Positions 8,165-17,729 of a DNA stretch of 64,000 nucleotides are shown here, in pieces. Location: positions 186,001-250,000 of the forward strand of contig OZ252252.1 in assembly GCA_965249745.1 (NCBI GenBank). Reading direction: 5' to 3'. The stretch's first letter is position 1. Each line of letters opens with the position of its first letter. The stretch is from JANYHH01 sp965249745. GTDB lineage: Bacteria; Deinococcota; Deinococci; Deinococcales; JAAFIG01. The notes beneath the pieces were generated by a model, which was given only the letters and a program-made list of their open reading frames with translations, had not been told where the DNA came from and ran no database searches. Position numbers and translations under genes: made by a program.

Positions 8165-9559
8165 GTGAGTGACACCAACAAGAAACCCTGGGGGGGGCGC
8201 TTCGAAGCGCCAACCGACAAACTTGTGGAAGCCTTCAATGCCAGCGTGGATTTTGATCGGCGCATGGTTTTGGAGGACATCGCGGGCAGCCGGGCCCACG
8301 TCACGATGCTGGGCAGCACCGGGATTCTCACGGCGGATGAAACGAACGCGATTCTCAACGGGTTGAGTCAAGTACTCGAGGAGGTCCGGGCGGGTTCGTT
8401 TCCGTGGCGCGTGGAGCTGGAAGACGTTCACATGAACGTGGAGACGCGGCTGCGCGAGTTGATCGGTGGAGTCGCCGGGAAGTTGCACACCGCGCGGTCT
8501 CGAAACGATCAGGTGGCGTTAGATTTCCGGTTGTGGGTCAAGGCTGCCTGCACACGCACGATTGAAAAACTCGAGCGGCTGCGGGCCGTCATGGTCAGTG
8601 AAGCCGAACGGAATTTCGGCACGATCGTGCCGGGCTACACACACTTGCAGGTCGCGCAGCCGATTCTCTTATCGCACTGGTTCATGGCGTACTTCGAAAT
8701 GCTGTCCCGCGACCGCCTGAGGTTCCAGGATTGCCTGGAGCGCTTAGACGAGTCACCGCTCGGCGCGGGTGCCTTGGCGGGGACGCCGTGGCCAATTGAC
8801 CGCGCTCAGACTGCCAAGGACCTCGGGTTCAAAGCCCCGACCCGCAATAGTTTGGATGCCGTCGGCAGCCGCGATTTCGCACTCGAGTTTCTGAGCGCCG
8901 CCAGCATCACAATGGCGCACCTATCCAGAATCTCCGAGGAGCTGGTGCTGTACTCGAGTTTCGAGTTCGGTTTCGTGACGCTGCCCGATTCGCACACGAC
9001 GGGCAGCAGCATCATGCCACAGAAGAAAAACCCGGATGTCAGCGAGCTGGCACGCGGCAAAGCCGGGCGCGTCTTCGGTGATTTGATGGCGCTCCTGACA
9101 GTCGTGAAGGGCACGCCGCTGGCGTACAACAAGGATTTTCAGGAGGACAAGGAACCCGTCTTCGACGCCGCCGACACTTTGGAGGTAATTTTGACGCTCT
9201 ACGCCGACATGCTGCCGCTCTGCCACTGGAACGCGGAGACCACGAAAGCCGCCGCCGCCAGGGGGTACAGCACTGCGACCGACCTAGCGGATTACCTGGC
9301 GCGGCAAGGCGTCCCGTTCCGCGAGGCGCACGAGGTTGTCGGAAAACTTGTGGGACTGTGCGTCAATAGCAAACGGCAGCTCTGGGAACTGACGGGCGCA
9401 GAACTCGAGGCGGCTCACGAGAAGTTGAATCCCTCCGCGCTCGAGGTCGTGACGGTGGAAGCCAGCGTCGCCGCTCGCACGAGTTACGGCGGAACCGCAC
9501 CGGAACGGGTGCGGGAAGCGATAGCAGAGGCGAGGAGGCTGTTAGACGCTACCGCCTAG
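8165..9559 (+). CDS. argH: Argininosuccinate lyase
   Basis: ArgH splits argininosuccinate into arginine and fumarate, the last step of arginine synthesis. The protein has 464 residues, the family norm. Its fumarase/aspartase-superfamily signature GSSIMPQKKNPD is at about residues 279-290 and holds the catalytic serine loop. The N-terminal WGGRF and the TARSRNDQVA block (about residue 110) bind substrate. I chose GTG 8165 because GAAAGGA precedes it and WGGRF falls at the usual distance; earlier in-frame codons add an unconserved tail. It belongs to the arginine block with argG and the argA-like gene. Confidence 0.95.
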   Translation: MSDTNKKPWGGRFEAPTDKLVEAFNASVDFDRRMVLEDIAGSRAHVTMLGSTGILTADETNAILNGLSQVLEEVRAGSFPWRVELEDVHMNVETRLRELIGGVAGKLHTARSRNDQVALDFRLWVKAACTRTIEKLERLRAVMVSEAERNFGTIVPGYTHLQVAQPILLSHWFMAYFEMLSRDRLRFQDCLERLDESPLGAGALAGTPWPIDRAQTAKDLGFKAPTRNSLDAVGSRDFALEFLSAASITMAHLSRISEELVLYSSFEFGFVTLPDSHTTGSSIMPQKKNPDVSELARGKAGRVFGDLMALLTVVKGTPLAYNKDFQEDKEPVFDAADTLEVILTLYADMLPLCHWNAETTKAAAARGYSTATDLADYLARQGVPFREAHEVVGKLVGLCVNSKRQLWELTGAELEAAHEKLNPSALEVVTVEASVAARTSYGGTAPERVREAIAEARRLLDATA

Positions 9560-9680
9560 ATTCTGGCTCGAGACGGAGCCTCACTTTGTCAGCCCACTTT
9601 TCTGATCTTCCAGACCCCAGCCAAGCCTAGCAACACCGCTAGTCCAACCCACAAGCTACAAGCCCCAAAGGAGGTTCCCC

Positions 9681-10220
9681 ATGTTGCAACTCGAGCCGAT
9701 GACGTACCTGCCGCAACTCAACCCTGACCTGCCGCTCGAGCTGCGACGCGCAGCGCTGAGTGACGTGCCGAAGATTCAGGCGATCATCAAGTACTGGGCG
9801 GAGAAGGGGCGGATGCTGGAGCGCTCCGAGGAACTGCTCGCCAGCACGATCCATGAATTCCTGCTCCTCGAGAACGCGGCGGGTGAGCTGGCGGGCTGCG
9901 TGGGGTTGCACCGCATGGCGGAGGACTTGGCGGAGGTACGGGGACTGGCGATTCACCCAGATTTTCAGGGCAAAGGGTTGGGGCGTTGGCTGGTGCTGGG
10001 CGCGGAACGGCTGGCGAGGGATTGGGGCTTGAAGCGCTTGTTCGCGTGGACTTACGAGCAACGCTTTTTTGAGAAATGCGGTTTCACCCGGATTCCCAGG
10101 GAAGTGCCAACGCTGCCCGTGGAAATCTACAAGGAATGCACGCGCTGCCCGTTCCAGACGAACTGCCAAGAGATTGCGATGCTAAAACTCTTGGAACCAA
10201 TGCGTCCCGTGATGTCGTGA
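9681..10220 (+). CDS. argA: N-acetylglutamate synthase-like GNAT protein (ArgA type)
   Basis: A single GNAT domain of 179 residues, with acetyl-CoA motif IHPDFQGKGLGRWLV at about 90-105. It resembles the short ArgA-like enzymes that acetylate glutamate to start arginine synthesis in organisms lacking the long ArgA. The location just after argH supports that role. The last 30 residues contain three cysteines (ECTRCPFQTNC, about 153-162), possibly a metal site or redox switch. A strong Shine-Dalgarno sequence (AAAGGAGGT) precedes the ATG. Assignment rests on similarity and context; another amino-acid acetyltransferase role remains possible. Confidence 0.75.
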   Translation: MLQLEPMTYLPQLNPDLPLELRRAALSDVPKIQAIIKYWAEKGRMLERSEELLASTIHEFLLLENAAGELAGCVGLHRMAEDLAEVRGLAIHPDFQGKGLGRWLVLGAERLARDWGLKRLFAWTYEQRFFEKCGFTRIPREVPTLPVEIYKECTRCPFQTNCQEIAMLKLLEPMRPVMS

Positions 10221-10230
10221 GGACGAGCTT

Positions 10231-10572
10231 GTGAGGACGCCCGAAGAGATCGTGCAATCTCAGCTCGAGGCGTACAACGCCCGCGACTTGGCACGCTTCC
10301 TCGAGCATTTTGCGGAGGATGTGCGGGTGTTTCGGTTGCCCGCGTTGGAACCGAGTCTGAGCGGCAAGGCGCAGCTCGAGGAGTTTTATGGAACGAAGCG
10401 TTTCAATCTGCCAGACTTGCACGCGGAGATTTTGAATCGCATGGTGTTGGGGAACAACGTCGTGGATCACGAGCGCATCACAGGAATTGCGGAACAACCG
10501 CTCGAGATCGTCGTGGTCTTTGAAGTTCACGACGGGTTGATCGGGACGATCTGGGCGTATTCGGCAGTGTAA
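10231..10572 (+). CDS. SnoaL/NTF2-like protein
   Basis: At 113 residues this is a complete NTF2-like cone fold. It starts with the typical EEIVQSQLEAYNARDLARFLEHFAEDV pattern and ends in a beta-sheet-forming VVVFEVHDGLIGTIWAY. Members act as small-molecule isomerases, hydrolases or binding proteins; the sequence gives no substrate. GTG 10231 lies 10 bp after the argA-like stop, so it is probably co-transcribed. It faces the MFS gene convergently. Confidence 0.75.
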   Translation: MRTPEEIVQSQLEAYNARDLARFLEHFAEDVRVFRLPALEPSLSGKAQLEEFYGTKRFNLPDLHAEILNRMVLGNNVVDHERITGIAEQPLEIVVVFEVHDGLIGTIWAYSAV

Positions 10573-10649
10573 AGCGGTCACGGCTCAATCCCAGTTGGGG
10601 TGGCTCGAGCTGCCAGAAATGCAATTCGCTCGAGACCGTCTATAGATAT

Positions 10650-11990
10650 TCAGCTCGAAGCGGTCAGGGCGTCTGGAATGTCGCGTTCTACGTTGCGGGC
10701 GGCGGGGCGCAGATACCCCGCAAAGCCGAAGGCGCTCGTCATCAGTCCAAACAAGACCCACATCGCGGCGAACCCGCGCCCCGTGGGTTGCCCGAGCAGC
10801 CAGGCGAATTGGTTCCCGAACTCGCCCGCGAAGGCGGGTTTGAACACCCGGTCTGCGAGCGGTCCGGCGATCACGAAGGCGAGCGGCGAGGTGATCTGCG
10901 CGATCATACGCCGCGCCGTGAAGACGCGACCTTGAATGTCGGCCGGAGTTTTCGACTGCCAGATGCTCTGTGATGAGCCGTTCAGCACAGGCAGTAGGAA
11001 CCCGGCGAAGAAATTGGCCAGCATCCAAACGGGTACGCCCCGCGCCAGTCCGAACAGAGCCTGCCCGATCAAGCCTTGCAAACCCAATCCGATCAGCACG
11101 CCCATAACTCGAGGTCGGGGACCGCCCGTAGCGGTCATGTACAGTCCGCCGAGCAGCACGCCGACGCCGAACGCGGCGGCCACGAAACCGTAGGCGTGCG
11201 GGTCTCCGGTGCGGGACAGGACCAGCGGCGCTTGCAAATCCCCGGTCAGGCTGCCGGTGAAATTCACGCCGGTGAAGGTGATGAGCAGGCTCAATAAGCC
11301 TGGTCGTTGCAGGATGAAGCGAAATCCCTCCCTGGCTTGGATCAGAATGCCTGAGCCACCCATGCCTGCGCCCGCGCCACTTGTCGGCGGGCGGGGAATG
11401 CGGATCACGAAGACGGTCACGAACTCGATCAGGAAGCTCACCAAGTCCAGCCCGATGATCCCGACCATGCCGATCAGACCGACTAGGGCTGCCCCTGCGA
11501 TGGGGGCCAGGAGGTCACTCGCGCCGCTGGAAATGGAGTACAACCCGTTCGCCCGTCCCAGTTGCTCCGGCGGGACCAGTACGCTCATGCTCGAGGCTTC
11601 GGCGGGCCACTGAAAGGTTTCGGCGGCGCTCGAGATGGCTAACAGGGAGTACAGCATCCAGAGCTGGAACGCGCCGCTCGAGAGCAGGATCATTTGCAGC
11701 ACGGCGACTGTGATGTGAGTCGCGTTGATCCAGAGCATAACTCGGCGGCGGTCGCTGCAATCCACGATCACGCCCGCCAGCGGAGCCAGCAGAATCCCCG
11801 GCAGGAACCCGAACAGCGCCGTTAGGAACAGCGGTGTCGCCTCGTTCGTGCGCTGATACAACCACACGCCAAACGCGAAAATCGTCAACCTCGAGCCGAA
11901 CATGCTGATGCTCTGACCCGCCCACATCGTGATGAAACCGCGCCCGCCGGGGGTGCTGAGCAGTCCGGGCGAGGCATCGGCGGTGGTCAT
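10650..11990 (-). CDS. MFS transporter, MDR-type
   Basis: At 446 residues this protein has about 12 predicted membrane helices. The N-terminal segment (FITMWAGQSISMFGSRLTIFAFGVWLY) is typical of the DHA3-like efflux group, and a cytoplasmic loop DCSDRRRVML stands for the MFS signature between helices 2 and 3. The substrate is unknown, but efflux of a drug or metabolite is likely. I chose the ATG at 11990 because TACACT lies 6 bp upstream on the minus strand with no ribosome-binding site, the leaderless pattern. A longer upstream frame would add 28 unconserved residues. Confidence 0.85.
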   Translation of the reverse strand: MTTADASPGLLSTPGGRGFITMWAGQSISMFGSRLTIFAFGVWLYQRTNEATPLFLTALFGFLPGILLAPLAGVIVDCSDRRRVMLWINATHITVAVLQMILLSSGAFQLWMLYSLLAISSAAETFQWPAEASSMSVLVPPEQLGRANGLYSISSGASDLLAPIAGAALVGLIGMVGIIGLDLVSFLIEFVTVFVIRIPRPPTSGAGAGMGGSGILIQAREGFRFILQRPGLLSLLITFTGVNFTGSLTGDLQAPLVLSRTGDPHAYGFVAAAFGVGVLLGGLYMTATGGPRPRVMGVLIGLGLQGLIGQALFGLARGVPVWMLANFFAGFLLPVLNGSSQSIWQSKTPADIQGRVFTARRMIAQITSPLAFVIAGPLADRVFKPAFAGEFGNQFAWLLGQPTGRGFAAMWVLFGLMTSAFGFAGYLRPAARNVERDIPDALTASS

Positions 11991-12101
11991 AGGCGTAGTG
12001 TAGCGGCGGGCTGCATTCAGCAAATGTGCCAGTTGGCAGATGGAATTCTTCGATTGCGGGTTTCTTACAACCATAGCGCAGCAGATTGCCTAGGCTGAAC
12101 C

Positions 12102-14792
12102 ATGCAGGTTTTTACCCATCGCTTCGCTCTATTCGTCGTTCTCTTGGCGCTAAGCGCCTGCGGTTCTGAGACCCCACCGGGTGGTACGGGTGGCACACCC
12201 AATCCACCGGGGCCGGACACCGCCATCAGCCTCTGGAGCAACCCCGCCACCTGGGGCGGCACAGTACCCGGTACCAGTACCAGTGTCACGATTCCCGCCG
12301 ACCAGCGCGTGGTGCTGGACACGGACGCGAAAGTTAAGAACATCACCGTCCTGGGTACGCTCGAGTTTGCCGATCGGGATATCCGTCTGGAAACAGATTT
12401 CATCGCGCTGCACGGTGCTTTAAGGATCGGAACAGCCTTGAAACCGTTTGCGAAGTCCGCCACGATCACCCTGACGGGTGGGAACACCGAGAACGTCATG
12501 GAGATGGGGTCCAGGGGGATTCTGGTGATGGGCGGCAAATTAGAACTGTACGGTCAGGCCACAGCGATCCCGTGGACGAAGCTCAGTGACACGGCCGAGG
12601 CGGGTTCCAGCGCCTTGAAACTAACCGACGCGGTGGTTTGGAAGCCGGGCGATCAAGTCGTGGTCGCACCGACGGACTTCTACAACGACGGCAACTTCAT
12701 GAAAACCAGCGTCACCGAACAGCTCGAGGTTTCTGGTACCTCCGGGAACAGTCTGACCCTGAAATCCCCGCTGGCGGCGACCCGTTGGGGCAAGTTGCAG
12801 TACGTGACCGACGCTGGCATGAGTCTGACCGCGCAAACCGGGTTTCAGACACCCGCCCCTAACACACCGACGGTGCTGGACGAACGCGCCGAGGTCGGCA
12901 ATCTGACCCGCCAGATCGTGATTCAGGGCGCTGACGACGCACTCTGGAAGAACGCGGGGTTCGGGGCCCAGGTCATGGTAATGGACCCGAGCAGCAAACT
13001 GCAACTGAGCGGTGTGGAACTGCGCCGGGTCGGGCAGGCCGGACACTTCGGGCGCTATCCGATTCACGCCCACAACCTGTCTTACGATGCCAGCGGCAAA
13101 GAACTGGGCGATGCCAACTTCAACGTTTCCGACTCGAGCATTCACGATTCCTCACAGCGCTGCCTGGTGATTCACGGGTCGAATGGAGTGAATTTTAAGA
13201 ACAACATCTGTTACGACATTCAGGGGCACGCGGTTTTCTTGGAGGACGCCGTGGAACGCCGCAACACGCTGGAAGGCAATCTGATCCTGAAGGTCAGGAA
13301 CTCCGCCAAGCCGCTCCTAAAACACGAGGACACCTCGAGCGGCTTCTGGGTCACCAACCCTGACGACACGCTGCGCAATAACACAGTCGGCGATGCCAGC
13401 GGTCACGGCTACTGGCTGGCGTTCCCTACGAAGACCCTGGGAGCTAACGCGAGTGTCAACTTGCGACCCTTCAATCAGGGTTTCGGCGTGTTCGAGGGGA
13501 ATGTCGCGCACAGCGTTGGTAACAACGGGGTTCACATTGACGACGTGCCAAAGGACAGCAGTCTCGGCGAACTCGAGGGGATGAAGTACATGCCGACGCG
13601 GGACGGCAGCGAGTACAACTATCAGAACGGTGTGCGCTTCAAGCTCTCCAAGGTCACGGTCTACAAGAACGGCGCGTACTGGGGCGCGGGCGGCGGCATC
13701 TGGAACCGTAACACCTTCCCCGATTTTGAGGAGTGGGTCTCCGCGGATCAGACCTGGAACTGGTTCGCAGGAGCCGGGGACAACGGCGTGATTCGCCGTA
13801 GCGTGGTGATCGCCAATAGTTTGAACACGCCGACGCCTCGCTTCAACCCGTATCCCCTGTCCGCCTTCGCCAGTTATCACAGTACCTTTGATATCACCCA
13901 GAATCTGATTGTCGGGTTCGCCTTCACGGGCGCGGAGGATTTGAACTCAGATCGTCCCAACAACAGCGTTGGCGCGTTTCGCACCGACGATTACTACATC
14001 ACCGCCGTGGACAAGGGCTTGCAACGCAACCCCAGCAACAAACTGATCCTGTCCAGCCCAGGGCGGCGCGTGCCACCGTTTACAAACGAACACTGGACGC
14101 TAGCCGGAGCGCTCTGGGACGCGAACGGCTACTGGGGACCACCCGGCAATTACTGGGTCTACGATCAACCGTTCTTCACGAGTGGAACCACCTGCCAGAG
14201 CGTCCAGCCCGCCGGAAAAAACGGCTCGAGTTGCGTTGGGCCGTACTACGCGATCGGTGATTTCCTGACCGATTTCGATACCAACCGCTACAACTTCAAA
14301 GCCCCGATCGAAGCGACTCGAGTCAGCCCGGACGGTTCCAGCCTCGGGGTTTGGAGCGTCGGGGATGGCAACACGAGCTGCCCGAAGCTCTGCAACATGC
14401 GCCACTTCGCGGGCATCAAGGCGGGGCGTTTCGTGTTGCGCTTTCCAAACGTGAACGGTGGTTACCGCGTTCCCACGGAGTTCAGTGCCACGGTGGGCAA
14501 CTTCGTGACTCCAGGAGATTCGATGCTGCTGGCCGTTTCAACCAGCGCTGCGGTGACGCCGGTCATTTCGTTGGATACCGGCAGCGAGAAACGCGTCATC
14601 GGCACGGCGGGCGCGACGGTGGAAAGCGTCAACGCAGACAGTACCGGGCAAACCTTCTATCAGGATAAGGCCAACAGTCTCGTCTGGATCAAGCTCATCG
14701 GTGGTCTGGCAAAGAACCCGTACTGGGATCAGGACCCGAACTCCAACGATCAGCTTTACCAACCGATGCGGCTCGAGATCAAAAAGCCTTGA
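12102..14792 (+). CDS. G8-domain lipoprotein with right-handed beta-helix (CEMIP-like)
   Basis: An 896-residue surface protein. A lipoprotein signal peptide ends in the lipobox LSAC with Cys20 as the lipidated residue. A Gly/Pro-rich linker follows, then a G8 domain at about residues 43-165 (starts SLWSNPATWGG, contains MEMGSRGILVMGGKLELYG). The central part has short Gly/Asn/His-rich repeats typical of a parallel beta-helix, for example a block with HDSSQRCLVIHGS. The layout matches the animal CEMIP/TMEM2 hyaluronan-degrading family, so a carbohydrate substrate is likely but unproven. A -10 TAGGCT lies 5 bp before the ATG. Confidence 0.8.
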   Translation: MQVFTHRFALFVVLLALSACGSETPPGGTGGTPNPPGPDTAISLWSNPATWGGTVPGTSTSVTIPADQRVVLDTDAKVKNITVLGTLEFADRDIRLETDFIALHGALRIGTALKPFAKSATITLTGGNTENVMEMGSRGILVMGGKLELYGQATAIPWTKLSDTAEAGSSALKLTDAVVWKPGDQVVVAPTDFYNDGNFMKTSVTEQLEVSGTSGNSLTLKSPLAATRWGKLQYVTDAGMSLTAQTGFQTPAPNTPTVLDERAEVGNLTRQIVIQGADDALWKNAGFGAQVMVMDPSSKLQLSGVELRRVGQAGHFGRYPIHAHNLSYDASGKELGDANFNVSDSSIHDSSQRCLVIHGSNGVNFKNNICYDIQGHAVFLEDAVERRNTLEGNLILKVRNSAKPLLKHEDTSSGFWVTNPDDTLRNNTVGDASGHGYWLAFPTKTLGANASVNLRPFNQGFGVFEGNVAHSVGNNGVHIDDVPKDSSLGELEGMKYMPTRDGSEYNYQNGVRFKLSKVTVYKNGAYWGAGGGIWNRNTFPDFEEWVSADQTWNWFAGAGDNGVIRRSVVIANSLNTPTPRFNPYPLSAFASYHSTFDITQNLIVGFAFTGAEDLNSDRPNNSVGAFRTDDYYITAVDKGLQRNPSNKLILSSPGRRVPPFTNEHWTLAGALWDANGYWGPPGNYWVYDQPFFTSGTTCQSVQPAGKNGSSCVGPYYAIGDFLTDFDTNRYNFKAPIEATRVSPDGSSLGVWSVGDGNTSCPKLCNMRHFAGIKAGRFVLRFPNVNGGYRVPTEFSATVGNFVTPGDSMLLAVSTSAAVTPVISLDTGSEKRVIGTAGATVESVNADSTGQTFYQDKANSLVWIKLIGGLAKNPYWDQDPNSNDQLYQPMRLEIKKP

Positions 14793-14877
14793 TGGGCGTT
14801 TCTTGGGTGGTTCACGCGAACAGACCTCTGGTTGAAGCCGGTACATGCGACCGCCCCCTTTTGAGTAATCTGCACCC

Positions 14878-15735
14878 ATGCCCGTTTTCCAATCCATTCC
14901 CTACACCTCTGAGGGGCAAGGCAGCGAAACCGTAGTGTTGCTGCACGGAGAATTAAACGACGGTTCCTCGTGGCAACGCACCGTGGACGCACTGTCGGAC
15001 AAGTTCCAAATCCTGCGCTACGACCGCATCCCAAGCCCCACGATGACGCTGGACAAGCACGTCGCGGAACTCGAGGGGCTGCTGGATCACTTGTCCCTGG
15101 AGCGCGTCCATCTGGTCGGTCACAGCGGCGGCGGTGTGCTAGCGCACAGCTTCGCCGGGCATCACCCGGAGCGCGTGCTGAGCCTGTGCCTGGCAGACAG
15201 CCTGGGGAAACTGGACATTCCGCTGCAAATCAAGGTCAGGAGCGTGCTGGCGGCCCTGGACGCGGGCGGCGGGGGACTGGCCCACACGGTCGCCGCGCCG
15301 TGGCTGTGGGGAGCCGCGTACCTAACGGCACAAGGCGTGAAGCTCGAGGCGGTCCGGGATCGGGCGGCGGCGCTGCCGAGCGAACCGATGCGCTGGGCGT
15401 TGGAGTACGTGCTGAGCTTTGGGGACCAGCGCAAGTGGCTACGCGCCATCAACTCGCCGGTCCTGGTCGCGGTCGGCAGCGACGACAACCTGACGCCACT
15501 CCGGTACAGCCACGAGATCGTTGAATGGGTCAAGCAGGGCTTGGGCGTGCTGGTCACGATCACCGGAGGCGGGCACAACGCACCCTTGGAGAAACCCGAC
15601 GAGTTCAACCGCATTCTGACAGGCTTTTTGGAGCGGTATCAGAGTTTCACGACCAGTCCCTGGGCGGACGACGAGGAGGAGTCGAGCGATTCGGGCGCGG
15701 AGTTCCACGACTTCAACGACCTCGAGCAGAATTGA
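14878..15735 (+). CDS. Alpha/beta-hydrolase
   Basis: A 285-residue hydrolase with the nucleophile elbow GHSGGG at about residues 80-85 (catalytic Ser82), an acid residue in VGSDDNLTP and a catalytic His in GGGHNAPL. The cap region is short and helical. The C-terminal tail is very acidic (DDEEESSDSGAEFHDFNDLE). Family members include esterases, haloperoxidases and lactonases; the substrate cannot be deduced. A -10 TAATCT lies 6 bp before the ATG, so it is probably a leaderless single-gene transcript. Confidence 0.85.
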   Translation: MPVFQSIPYTSEGQGSETVVLLHGELNDGSSWQRTVDALSDKFQILRYDRIPSPTMTLDKHVAELEGLLDHLSLERVHLVGHSGGGVLAHSFAGHHPERVLSLCLADSLGKLDIPLQIKVRSVLAALDAGGGGLAHTVAAPWLWGAAYLTAQGVKLEAVRDRAAALPSEPMRWALEYVLSFGDQRKWLRAINSPVLVAVGSDDNLTPLRYSHEIVEWVKQGLGVLVTITGGGHNAPLEKPDEFNRILTGFLERYQSFTTSPWADDEEESSDSGAEFHDFNDLEQN

Positions 15736-16062
15736 GTGAGGTCAGGGTGGCTCGTCTGAAAGCCTGCTCGTAAGCACATCCCGGTCTTGGATGGACGCGT
15801 TGAAAATTGTTCACAGGGCGAAACCTTCAAATCTTAGAAGCCAAAAACGGTTTGTGTCACAGCATTCTCGAGATTGGGATGGCACCCCATCATCTCCGTT
15901 TTAACTGGGAGATATGGAGCCGACCAGGCCATATGGAAGACTGAGGCTCGAGGGGAATTGCCATCTCGAGTAACACCTGCTGGCTCGAGGTGATCGTGCG
16001 TCCCGTGAGGCCAGCCACGCCCAGAAATGCACAGATCATGTTTTGAGCGTTCATTCCAACGC
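15736..16062. other. Intergenic region with a dispersed 28-bp repeat
   Basis: No gene is supported here. At 15889-15916 there is a 28-bp sequence (CATCATCTCCGTTTTAACTG, then GGAGATAT) that recurs in inverted orientation at about 47153-47180 with one mismatch. A short minus-strand frame from 16054 reads into the repeat but has no signal for translation. Several CTCGAG sites are present. Confidence 0.4.
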
Positions 16063-16617
16063 TCAACCGTTCACCACGCCCAAACGCCGTTCGAGGACGC
16101 CTTGGTGATGCGCGATGTGATAGACCATAAACAGCAAAAAATCGCGCAACGGCATCCAGCCCAGCAGCGGGTGACGCCCGGAGAGCGCGTCCAGATCGGA
16201 CTCTGAATACCCTGCCAGGGCGGCTGTCATCGCCTCGCCACAGGCGAACCACTCCGACAGGGCTAGTCCTCGCGTCGCCTCGAGCGGGTCCAAGGCACCG
16301 TACTCCGGTGGCGGAAATGGATTGTTGACCAGGAATCCTGCCGGGGCTGCCTCGAGCGCCGCCCGGTACGCCGCACCGATCTCGGCATAGCTTCTGGGAG
16401 TGGCGGGCGTCCCGAGCGGCCTGAATTTGTGCGCGGTCAGCGCATCGGTGAACGGGCGCTCCGCGCTCATCAGATGTTGCAGGTGTTGCAGCGGTGACCA
16501 AGTGTCTTGCAGGGGCTTCAAAAAGGTCTCGAGCGGGAGCGCCCGCAGGAACGCGGCGAAGCGCTGATGCTGGGCGGGAATCGCTGGCAGAATTTCCGGC
16601 AGGGTGTGTGGGTTCAC
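16063..16617 (-). CDS. DinB-family protein
   Basis: A 184-residue four-helix-bundle protein of the DinB/YfiT superfamily. The likely metal ligands are His residues in LQHLQHL near residue 48 and in the C-terminal MVYHIAHHQGVLERRL. In Deinococcus the superfamily is expanded, and some members are damage-induced or act as thiol transferases; this one's substrate is unknown. The GTG start at 16617 overlaps the stop of the aminotransferase gene (GTGA), so the two are translationally coupled. Confidence 0.8.
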   Translation of the reverse strand: MNPHTLPEILPAIPAQHQRFAAFLRALPLETFLKPLQDTWSPLQHLQHLMSAERPFTDALTAHKFRPLGTPATPRSYAEIGAAYRAALEAAPAGFLVNNPFPPPEYGALDPLEATRGLALSEWFACGEAMTAALAGYSESDLDALSGRHPLLGWMPLRDFLLFMVYHIAHHQGVLERRLGVVNG

Positions 16618-17729
16618 GCGTCCAGCTTATTGAAATACGCCTCGAGCCGCGATAGGGCTTCCGGCAGGTTGGCGCGTCCGAACCCCAGGCGCAGGTGACG
16701 CGGTTGGTCGTAAACGGTTCCGGGCAGCAGCAGCACGCCCGTTTCACGCACGACCGTCTCGCAGAACTCGAGGGAATCGGGGATGCCGTTCAGCCGTGGA
16801 AACCCGATCGGACTGGCCGTGGGGCGCACCCACGCGAGGCGACTCGCGTGGCGGGACACGAACCCGTCCAGCAGTGGCAGGTTGCGGGCGACGATCTCGA
16901 GGTTACGAGCTGTCAGGGTGTCGCGGTGACGCAGGGCCAAGTCCACCAGAAATTCGGAAGGTGCGGCCGAACAAATGGTGGTGTACAGCTTCAGTTGCAG
17001 TAGGCGCTCTAAGGCATCCGCGTCGCGCGATGCCAGCCAGCCGAGGCGCAGTCCCGGCAGCCCGTAACTCTTGGAGATACTCCCCAAGCTGATCGCGCGC
17101 TCGTACAGGTCGCAGGCGGCGGGCAACCGATCCGCCGGGTCGTGTTCCAACTCGCGGTAAACCTCGTCGGAGAAGAGATACGCGTCCGCGTCTCTGGCGA
17201 TCTCTACAATCCGCTCCAAGCTGGCTACAGACATCTGCGTCCCAGTCGGATTGTGCGGCGTGTTGATGTAGATCAGTCGCGTGTTCGGGCGCACCAGCCC
17301 CGCTAACTCGTCCAAGTCGTGCGCCCAGCCGTCCTCGAAACGGCGCTGCCAACATGACGCCTCCGCCCCGGCCGCTCGAGCCAGTTGCAGTGCCGACTCG
17401 TAACACGGGCTTTCGATGATCGCGTGATCGCCGGGTTTCAGAAGCGCCGCGTACGCCAGAAAGATGCCCTCCTCGGCGGCGGCCACGACCACGGTGTCCC
17501 GCGCCTCGAGGGTCGTGTACAAACTGGCGACCGTGGCGCGCAATGCTGGCCAGCCTCGAGTCTCGGTGTAACCCAGGCGTTGCGACAGCAAGCGCTCTGT
17601 GGCATCGGGTTCCAGCGCCAGCAGTTCGCTGATGTCTCTGGATTCGCAATCGCTGCTCGAGAGCATAAATTGGGCGGTGAACTCGTGGCGGTCGTAGAAG
17701 GCTTCGATGCGAAACGGTGGCAAGTTCAT
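16614..17729 (-). CDS. PLP-dependent aminotransferase, class I/II
   Basis: At 371 residues this is a fold-type I aminotransferase. The cofactor lysine lies in SISKSYGLPGLRLGW at about residue 220, the Asn/Pro substrate block is NTPHNPTG at about 150, and the Asp that binds the pyridine nitrogen is in LFSDEVYREL. Substrate specificity is not evident; it resembles capreomycidine-synthase-like and aromatic/alanine aminotransferase branches. The ATG at 17729 removes 82 unconserved residues of a longer frame. GAGAAT lies 6 bp upstream, a weak leaderless -10. It is coupled to the downstream DinB gene. Confidence 0.82.
   Translation of the reverse strand: MNLPPFRIEAFYDRHEFTAQFMLSSSDCESRDISELLALEPDATERLLSQRLGYTETRGWPALRATVASLYTTLEARDTVVVAAAEEGIFLAYAALLKPGDHAIIESPCYESALQLARAAGAEASCWQRRFEDGWAHDLDELAGLVRPNTRLIYINTPHNPTGTQMSVASLERIVEIARDADAYLFSDEVYRELEHDPADRLPAACDLYERAISLGSISKSYGLPGLRLGWLASRDADALERLLQLKLYTTICSAAPSEFLVDLALRHRDTLTARNLEIVARNLPLLDGFVSRHASRLAWVRPTASPIGFPRLNGIPDSLEFCETVVRETGVLLLPGTVYDQPRHLRLGFGRANLPEALSRLEAYFNKLDA

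Noticed and set aside
8119..8172. A 17-codon frame between the frameshifted small gene and argH, with ATGA overlap
   Set aside because: Its start overlap depends on the corrected end of a broken gene, and its content (KRLQDGKWTLERNRRE) is not distinctive; chance is more likely than for the frame at 7308.
15890..16747. Minus-strand frame through the DinB gene that ends in ISQLKRR, seen also near 47181, as a transposase end
   Set aside because: Only the last about 28 bp are shared; the rest is the shadow of the DinB gene or low-complexity, and no transposase motifs are present.
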